Below the pieces are notes generated by a model. It saw nothing but the letters and a program-made list of their open reading frames with translations. It searched no databases and was not told where the DNA came from. A stretch of 7,767 bases of DNA, from NCBI GenBank assembly GCA_964399535.1, contig CAYNRE010000011.1, positions 1 to 7,767 on the forward strand. Direction: 5' to 3'. This document shows, in pieces, positions 4,842 to 7,767 of the stretch (its first letter is position 1; each line of letters begins with the position of its first letter). The translations under genes were made by a program, and so were the position numbers. This stretch comes from CAYNRE01 sp964399535 (GTDB lineage Bacteria > Planctomycetota > Planctomycetia > Pirellulales > CAYNRE01).

Positions 4842-5238
4842 TCTGGCGCACCGTGCGGGGCTCGAACCCGCGATCTCCGCCTTGACGGGGCGGCGTCTTA
4901 GCCTGCTCGACCAACGGTGCGGGATGGCGCGGCGTGGAGGTATCGATCCCCCTAGGCCCGTTTTGGAGACGGGCCGCCCGACCTCGGGACTCCGCGCGAC
5001 ACGATGAGCATACGTGGTCGCCGACTCGGTGCCAAGCGCCGCAGGCACACGGACCGATCACGACATCGCATCGCTCGCCGGGGTTGGGGTTGTGGAACGC
5101 CTCGTAGCTGCGGCAAACGTAGCAAGGCAGCAGGACGCGGCCCCATCGATCGAGAATCGGTCGGCCCGACTGGTCACGCCCGCTCGGTGACCCGGCCACT
5201 GTGCCCAATGATCCGCCCGGCAGGTTGGACAGGTCCAC
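4792..5238 (-). CDS. Cys-rich zinc-binding candidate; 3' end runs through tRNA genes
   Basis: The first 80 or so codons look like a real zinc protein: VDLSNLPGGSLGTV, then C46-x2-C49 (LPCYVC), C62, C69-x-C71, a His-rich turn (GAWHRVGDH) and C82-x2-C85 (HVCSSC). The GTG at 5238 has GGAG seven bases ahead and lies next to the previous stop. The frame has no stop until TAG at 4792, so the remaining ~63 codons read straight through tRNA-Trp, tRNA-Asp and into a conserved leader element. That part (for example GDRGFEPR) is what tRNA sequence translates to. Either the protein really overlaps the tRNAs (148 aa), or the true stop was lost or frameshifted near 5000. The N-terminal part is likely coding; the end is doubtful. 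Confidence 0.5.
   Translation of the reverse strand: MDLSNLPGGSLGTVAGSPSGRDQSGRPILDRWGRVLLPCYVCRSYEAFHNPNPGERCDVVIGPCACGAWHRVGDHVCSSCRAESRGRAARLQNGPRGIDTSTPRHPAPLVEQAKTPPRQGGDRGFEPRTVRQILTRFLCALGRTSPNL
4844..4920 (-). tRNA. tRNA-Asp (GTC anticodon), encoded CCA, C33
   Basis: A complete cloverleaf: acceptor GCACCGT/ACGGTGC (seven pairs), D-stem GTC/GAC with an 11-base loop containing GG, anticodon stem CCGCC/GGCGG with loop CCGTCAA (4888-4882), variable AGATC, T-arm GCGGG-TTCGAGC-CCCGC, discriminator G at 4847 and CCA encoded at 4846-4844. Anticodon GTC and G73 both agree with Asp identity. The odd point is position 33, which is C rather than the near-universal U. It is the second of a tandem pair, and the conserved TTCTTAC leader begins two bases after its CCA. 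It probably supplements host tRNA for Asp codons during infection, as phage tRNAs are thought to do. Confidence 0.9.
4925..4995 (-). tRNA. tRNA-Trp (CCA anticodon), atypical short D-arm
   Basis: The fold as I read it on the minus strand is as follows. The acceptor is GCGGAGT/ACGCCGC (six of seven pairs, one A-G mismatch at 5-68), followed by G73 and an encoded CCA (4927-4925). The anticodon loop is CTCCAAA (4968-4962), with T33 and anticodon CCA at 4966-4964, on a stem of GGCCCGT/ACGGGCC. The T-arm is GGGGG/CCTCC with loop ATCGATA. Between acceptor and anticodon stem there are too few bases for a normal D-arm. They form a CCCG-AGGT-CGGG hairpin with a four-base loop, and the variable region is also minimal. 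Total length is 71 nt with CCA, shorter than usual. It lies four bases before tRNA-Asp. It could be a functional minimalist tRNA or a decayed copy. Confidence 0.65.
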
Positions 5239-5239
5239 T

Positions 5240-5446
5240 TCAGCTCCGCCCGTCGTGGTGCACTTCGTGCAGGCGTCGGTCCTCGCCGTCCCTTTCGTTG
5301 AGCCACTGGGCGTACTCCTCCGCACGCGACTGCGCCCGCGGGCCATAGAACGAGGCCGACGGATATGGGCCGGGCTCGCTGCCATCCAGACGGGTCGACG
5401 GCACGACGTACCATTCGCCAAGGCTGAAGACCGCCACGTGCTTCAC
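5240..5446 (-). CDS. Unknown small protein (68 aa)
   Basis: The protein has 68 residues and begins VKHVAVFSLGEWYVVPSTRLDG. The GTG start forms GTGA with the preceding stop. The open frame extends upstream to 5572 in Arg/Pro-rich composition, which is the shadow of the membrane peptide. The N-terminal half looks like beta strands with aromatic residues. Residues 36-58 (GPRAQSRAEEYAQWLNERDGEDR) look helical, and the tail is His-rich (RLHEVHHDGRS). This layout resembles small phage proteins that interact with display or substrate segments, but I do not recognise a family. The next start is a GTG two bases beyond its stop. Confidence 0.65.
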   Translation of the reverse strand: MKHVAVFSLGEWYVVPSTRLDGSEPGPYPSASFYGPRAQSRAEEYAQWLNERDGEDRRLHEVHHDGRS

Positions 5447-5562
5447 TCGTCCCGCCTCCACAGGTCGCGCAGGATGACGTACTCGAACCACAGGATGCGC
5501 AGCTCGACCGCTAGGGCGGCCAGCAGGACCGCCCCGGCCACGACGTACAGCGCGAGAGTCAG
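5443..5562 (-). CDS. 39-residue single-pass membrane peptide, non-canonical start
   Basis: A frame of 39 codons carries one clear hydrophobic segment (residues 3-19, LALYVVAGAVLLAALAV), followed by an amphipathic charged tail (ELRILWFEYVILRDLWRRDE). No ATG starts it. The frame opens with CTG that overlaps the stop of the preceding membrane protein (CTGA), and the first GTG in frame (5539-5541) would cut into the helix. The end is firm: its TGA overlaps the next gene's GTG as GTGA. I call it coding because of the membrane-like composition and the overlap geometry at both ends. A single-base slip from the upstream gene is another way to reach this frame. A role beside the three-helix protein (holin/antiholin pair or regulator) is speculation. 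Confidence 0.55.
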   Translation of the reverse strand: MTLALYVVAGAVLLAALAVELRILWFEYVILRDLWRRDE

Positions 5563-5963
5563 CGGTAGCCACCGATGGCGTCGGCCGCCTCGGCCAGCGT
5601 GTCGTACGGAACGGCCACGCGCAGCGTCTTATTGTTCAGTGCCGAAGCCGACAGGGCGCGCAGCTCGCTAGACAGGTCATCTCGCACGTGCTGCTCGGAC
5701 AGACTGTCAGCCGACACGCCCCGCACGCCCTTACGCAGCAGGGCGAACCACAGGACGGCCTGCACGGCCGTCGTGAGGGCCGAGCCGTACAGGTCGACCG
5801 ACAGCATGGCGGCGGCCATGAAAGTCAGGCCGGTCGCGATAATCGCGCTGGTCCGCAGTGGCGGCGCGACGACAGCTCGCAAGGCCGGGATGAGGGCCAC
5901 GATGAAGGCCACGCTGGACCCGCTGACGATCACGTCGGCATACGGGCTGAGGAAGTCGAACAT
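5559..5963 (-). CDS. Three-helix membrane protein, holin-like in layout
   Basis: The protein has 134 residues. The start at 5963 has AGGAG eight bases upstream. Three hydrophobic segments are visible: about residues 11-33 (VIVSGSSVAFIVALIPALRA), 38-56 (TSAIIATGLTFMAAAMLSV) and 61-76 (ALTTAVQAVLWFALL). A basic KGVR stop-transfer follows, then a soluble tail from about 80 to 134. Size and topology suit a holin or another small phage inner-membrane protein, and the next reading frame also encodes a membrane segment. However, no endolysin is in the window, so the holin call is only a possibility. A short inverted repeat (ACAGGAGCCTGT, 5967-5978) overlaps its ribosome site and could modulate initiation. 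Confidence 0.75.
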   Translation of the reverse strand: MFDFLSPYADVIVSGSSVAFIVALIPALRAVVAPPLRTSAIIATGLTFMAAAMLSVDLYGSALTTAVQAVLWFALLRKGVRGVSADSLSEQHVRDDLSSELRALSASALNNKTLRVAVPYDTLAEAADAIGGYR

Positions 5964-5964
5964 G

Positions 5965-6519
5965 CTACAGGCTCCTGTCTCTGAACAGCTCGTGATAGCA
6001 CGCCTGCACGACGCGGGCTTGATACCACACGTCCCACGCGGCGATGTGCTCGTTCTCCTTCGGCCCCACGTCGGCGTACGTCACGCCCGCGAGGCCCTGA
6101 ACGGTCCGGATGTCCCGGTAATTCCTGAAAGGGAAGGGGAAGGTGCGACGCCGCACGGCGAACGCGAACGTCAGGATGGGCGGGTCGAACGTCGCGTGCG
6201 ACCAGATCAGCGGGTCGCCGTGCTTCGACGCGTAGAGCTGGACCCAATCGACGAGGTCATCCAGCGCGTCGTTCACCACGATCGGCTCGGGCGTCTCCAG
6301 CGCGGCCCGTGCGTATTCTGGCTGTTCGTCCCACCAGCGGAGCGTGTCCGGGTCAACGCGGCCGAGCGTATCGATCGTGTTGCGGTAGAACAGCCGGGCC
6401 GGATCCGGCTCGCTCGGCTCAACCCCGTACGGGTCGAACGCGTACAGCGCGATGGACCGGATGGCCGCGTCCGAGCGGGACGAGGACGTTTCGAGATCGA
6501 GCATGATATGTTGCGTCAT
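5965..6519 (-). CDS. DEDD-type 3'-5' exonuclease (Rv2179c-like / RNase H fold)
   Basis: This 184-residue protein has the layout of DEDD-family 3'-5' exonucleases. Exo I is MLDLET, with D8 and E10. Exo II is WSHATFDPPIL, with D112. A further acidic residue is D136 in YRDIRTV. Exo III is EHIAAWDVWYQA, with H158 and D163, the HxxxxD spacing of DEDDh enzymes. The intervening VDPDTLRWWDEQPEYAR (about 55-71) matches the WW...Q...AR region typical of the Rv2179c-like/DUF5051 group found in phages. Such enzymes use two metal ions to degrade single-stranded DNA or RNA ends; the substrate here is not determined. The length fits the family. The ATG at 6519 lacks a Shine-Dalgarno sequence and is preceded directly by a 17-bp palindrome. 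Met6 is an alternative start that would keep the catalytic residues. Confidence 0.85.
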   Translation of the reverse strand: MTQHIMLDLETSSSRSDAAIRSIALYAFDPYGVEPSEPDPARLFYRNTIDTLGRVDPDTLRWWDEQPEYARAALETPEPIVVNDALDDLVDWVQLYASKHGDPLIWSHATFDPPILTFAFAVRRRTFPFPFRNYRDIRTVQGLAGVTYADVGPKENEHIAAWDVWYQARVVQACYHELFRDRSL

Positions 6520-6536
6520 GCCGTTACTGTACCGGC
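6520..6536. promoter_or_regulatory. Operator-like palindrome, copy 3
   Basis: A 17-bp near-palindrome, GCCGGTACAGTAACGGC on the minus strand, centred on 6528. It differs from copy 1 (1485-1501) at a single base. The site contains the TAA of the upstream gene and abuts the ATG of the exonuclease directly, in the place where a ribosome site would normally be. No Shine-Dalgarno sequence is visible for that ATG. A bound protein, or the equivalent RNA hairpin, would therefore block expression of the exonuclease. The operator role is inference. Confidence 0.6.
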
Positions 6537-6817
6537 CGAATCGCGCTCTCCATGGCGGCCTGCTCTCGGCAGATGGCTTGGCCGAGGACGTAGAACAGGC
6601 CGGGCCGATGCTCCGGCTCGACCACGTCCCACAGGTCGCGTCCGCCCGGCGGGCAAGGGTAGGCCGTGGGGAACGCGGCCATCACGACCTTGCGGTACCC
6701 CTCCAGCGCCTTGTCCAGCACGTTCCGGTCGATGCCGGGCGTGCGGGCCGCTTCGTCCAGCGCGCTGCGGAGCGACGCGGCGGCGCGTAGCGGGGTCGAG
6801 TCGTCTATCGGCAGCAT
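6524..6817 (-). CDS. Unknown small phage protein (97 aa)
   Basis: The protein has 97 residues and starts MLPIDDSTPLR at 6817, two bases after the upstream stop. A longer frame upstream exists but only shadows the previous gene. Residues 12-50 look helical (SLRSALDEAARTPGIDRNVLDKALEGYRKVV). They are followed by a Pro/Gly turn with one Cys (AYPCPPGGRDLWDVVEP) and another helical stretch (GLFYVLGQAICREQAAMESAI). I do not recognise a family. Its TAA stop lies inside the palindromic operator-like site that precedes the exonuclease gene, so the gene end and the site share bases. Confidence 0.7.
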   Translation of the reverse strand: MLPIDDSTPLRAAASLRSALDEAARTPGIDRNVLDKALEGYRKVVMAAFPTAYPCPPGGRDLWDVVEPEHRPGLFYVLGQAICREQAAMESAIRPVQ

Positions 6818-6819
6818 GC

Positions 6820-7131
6820 CTACGCGTCCAGCTCGGGCACGTCCGGGTCGCCGTTCGGCTGCATGGGGAAACGACGCGCCTGCGCGTCCCGCTCGGCACT
6901 CCACTCCTTCAGCGACACGGCGATCTGGAGGGCCGTCGCGTTCGCCGTGTGGATCGCGCCCAACGCGTGCTCGAAGTCGCGCTCGGCCAGCGCGGCCTGC
7001 GCGATCTGCATGGCCTGCGCCCGATGCTCTAGGTACTGCATAAACAGCAGCTTCTCCAGCGGGTCGTGGAACGTCAGGTGCATGACCGGCTCGACCGGCT
7101 CGACCTGCTGCTGGGGCAATCCGTCCGTCAT
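6820..7131 (-). CDS. Unknown helical phage protein (103 aa)
   Basis: The protein has 103 residues. The ATG at 7131 overlaps the upstream stop as ATGA and has a good AGGAG eight bases ahead, so the start is well supported. Residues 1-16 are a Gln/Pro/Val-rich tail (LPQQQVEPVEPV). From about residue 24 to 88 the sequence looks like two or three amphipathic helices (EKLLFMQYLEHRAQAMQIA, then ALGAIHTANATALQIAVSLKEW), which could mediate oligomerisation. There are no cysteines, no membrane segment and no catalytic motif that I recognise. It ends two bases before the next ATG. The function is unknown. Confidence 0.7.
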   Translation of the reverse strand: MTDGLPQQQVEPVEPVMHLTFHDPLEKLLFMQYLEHRAQAMQIAQAALAERDFEHALGAIHTANATALQIAVSLKEWSAERDAQARRFPMQPNGDPDVPELDA

Positions 7132-7454
7132 CGTGAACTCCTATCGTTACGCACGGCTGCCAACGCGACGGCCTCGACGGCCTGCTGGTTCAGCGCGACC
7201 ATGCGGCTGATGATGCGGGGGAAGGGCACGCCGTTCGTCTGATCGCGTTTGATGAGCGCGGCCAGCGCGCTACCGTGCGACCGCTTGATGCCCTGCACGA
7301 TCGGCCCGTCGAGGAAGGCGCGCAACGTCGGCTCCTCCTCGTCGAGGTCGGCCAGCGTGCTGTCGATGAAGTAGTCGATCCGCGCGACCTCGGCCGCGCC
7401 GTCCTCAGACAGCATGCCGGTCGTCAGACGCGACAGGGCTCGTTTCGTTCTCAC
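7128..7454 (-). CDS. Unknown small phage protein (108 aa)
   Basis: The protein has 108 residues. I chose the GTG start at 7454 because it forms a GTGA overlap with the preceding stop; the open frame extends further upstream but only as a shadow of the zinc-finger gene. The N-terminus is basic (VRTKRALSRL), the middle is very acidic (ADLDEEEP, about residues 35-42), and the C-terminal half looks helical, with RIISRMVALNQQ around 80-91. There are no cysteines or membrane segments. It ends in an ATGA overlap with the next gene, whose AGGAG ribosome site lies within this gene's last codons. I recognise no family. The position in an overlapping chain of four genes suggests co-translation, not a specific function. 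Confidence 0.7.
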   Translation of the reverse strand: MRTKRALSRLTTGMLSEDGAAEVARIDYFIDSTLADLDEEEPTLRAFLDGPIVQGIKRSHGSALAALIKRDQTNGVPFPRIISRMVALNQQAVEAVALAAVRNDRSSR

Positions 7455-7645
7455 AACGGCGTCTCCTCGCGCTCCCGCTCGGCCTTGTCGAAATCGACGT
7501 ACTCCCGCTCTTTCACAGTACCGGCCAGCCCGCACCTCTTGCACTGCGCGGCCCGCTCGATCCGATAGTCCTTTGGGTCGGCCGACACGACCCGGCCCAG
7601 CACCCAGTGGTGCGGCGGGCACGGCGCGGCCTTCTTCCTAGGCAT
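7451..7645 (-). CDS. Small zinc-finger-like protein (64 aa)
   Basis: This 64-residue basic protein starts MPRKKAAPCPPHHW. Possible metal ligands are C9, H12 and/or H13, and the pair C35-x2-C38 in AQCKRCG. The spacing resembles the short C/H...CxxC zinc fingers common in actinobacteriophage accessory genes; zinc binding itself is inferred. The C-terminal third (residues 44-64) is highly charged (KEREYVDFDKAEREREE) and probably helical. The ATG overlaps the stop of the upstream gene by eight bases and has no clear Shine-Dalgarno sequence, so translation is probably coupled. Its TGA overlaps the next start as GTGA. A weak half-copy of the palindromic operator motif lies inside the gene at 7514-7525, probably by chance. 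The role is unknown. Confidence 0.75.
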   Translation of the reverse strand: MPRKKAAPCPPHHWVLGRVVSADPKDYRIERAAQCKRCGLAGTVKEREYVDFDKAEREREETPL

Positions 7646-7767
7646 GCAGCGAGGCGCGCGCGATGGCGTAGGCGTCGCGCAAGTCCTGCGTGACTAGATG
7701 CTGCCGCAGCCACGGCCCCTCGGGCAACGCGTCCGCCTCACGGTCAACCCATGCCGTGATGGCATCC
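7638..7767 (-). CDS. 3' end of an unknown phage gene (start outside window)
   Basis: Only the last 43 codons are in the window. They are open to the right edge and end in TAG at 7638-7640. The visible C-terminus contains ITAWVDREADALPEG and ends ARASLHA. It is acidic and charged, looks helical, and has no Cys motif or membrane segment. I do not recognise the family. The stop overlaps the next start: ATGCCTAG serves both genes, an eight-base overlap that indicates one transcription unit. I accept it as coding because the frame fits the overlap geometry used across the whole window and the composition is protein-like, while the plus-strand alternative is Arg/Ala-rich. No function can be given from this fragment. 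Confidence 0.6.
   Translation of the reverse strand, partial: DAITAWVDREADALPEGPWLRQHLVTQDLRDAYAIARASLHA

Noticed and set aside
4590..5048. Long minus-strand frame of 152 codons extending the 59-residue membrane protein upstream
   Set aside because: The extra part reads through both tRNAs and the leader. The internal ATG at 4769 has a strong ribosome site.
5967..5978. ACAGGAGCCTGT inverted repeat over the ribosome site of the three-helix protein
   Set aside because: Only five-base arms. Overlap with AGGAG makes this likely by chance, so it is mentioned only in that gene's entry.
5575..7032. 485-codon open frame on the plus strand
   Set aside because: Lies antisense to four well-supported minus-strand genes, including the exonuclease. 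Composition is Arg/Ala/Pro-rich without domains, and its length is an effect of high GC.
7514..7525. Half-copy of the TACAGTA palindrome
   Set aside because: Only one arm matches, and it lies inside the coding sequence of the 64-residue zinc protein. Likely chance.
1..7767. CRISPR array, insertion sequence, integrase or attachment site
   Set aside because: No regularly spaced repeats, no transposase or integrase motifs, and no terminal inverted repeats were seen. The tRNAs show no nearby partial duplicate.

Overview
This window reads as the accessory (small-gene) part of a tailed dsDNA bacteriophage or prophage with a GC-rich genome, most likely from an actinobacterial host. The evidence is high GC, tightly packed genes with ATGA/GTGA start-stop overlaps and AGGAG-type ribosome sites, two tandem tRNA genes, many small Cys-rich proteins, a terminase-small-subunit-like protein, and phage-typical families (DUF2493/SLOG, DUF7352-like, MazG-like, RNase H-fold exonuclease). 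The host assignment is inference. Every gene I accept lies on the minus strand, so transcription runs from high to low coordinates. The long plus-strand ORFs are shadows.

Layout in transcription order. 7767-6524: the 3' end of an unknown gene, a small zinc-finger protein and three small unknown proteins in an overlapping chain. 6519-5965: a DEDD-type 3'-5' exonuclease. 5963-5240: a three-helix membrane protein, a 39-residue single-helix protein with no canonical start, and a small soluble protein. 5238-4844: a Cys-rich reading frame that runs into two tandem tRNA genes, an abnormal tRNA-Trp(CCA) and a tRNA-Asp(GTC). 4769-3353: a small membrane protein followed by three consecutive Cys-rich zinc-binding candidates and a small helical protein. 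3291-2612: a terminase-small-subunit-like HTH protein and a 50-residue CxC protein, with no large terminase subunit nearby. 2611-2370: about 240 bases without a gene, holding one palindromic operator-like site and strong hairpins. 2369-1: a MazG-like protein, several unknowns, a DUF7352-like protein, a 40-residue membrane peptide and, at the left edge, the start of a DUF2493/SLOG protein.

Two regulatory signals are the most interesting content. First, three separate intergenic leaders carry the heptamer TTCTTAC exactly 65 nt before the start codon of the next gene (starts 712, 2012, 4769). Further conserved columns sit at fixed positions, which suggests a shared promoter, leader or RNA element that controls scattered genes together. 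Second, a 17-bp near-palindrome with core TACAGTA occurs three times (centres 1493, 2557, 6528), always at gene junctions or in the gene-free stretch. It looks like a repressor operator or stoperator family. The tRNA pair is also unusual: the Trp tRNA has a shortened D-arm and a seven-pair anticodon stem, and the Asp tRNA has C instead of U at position 33.
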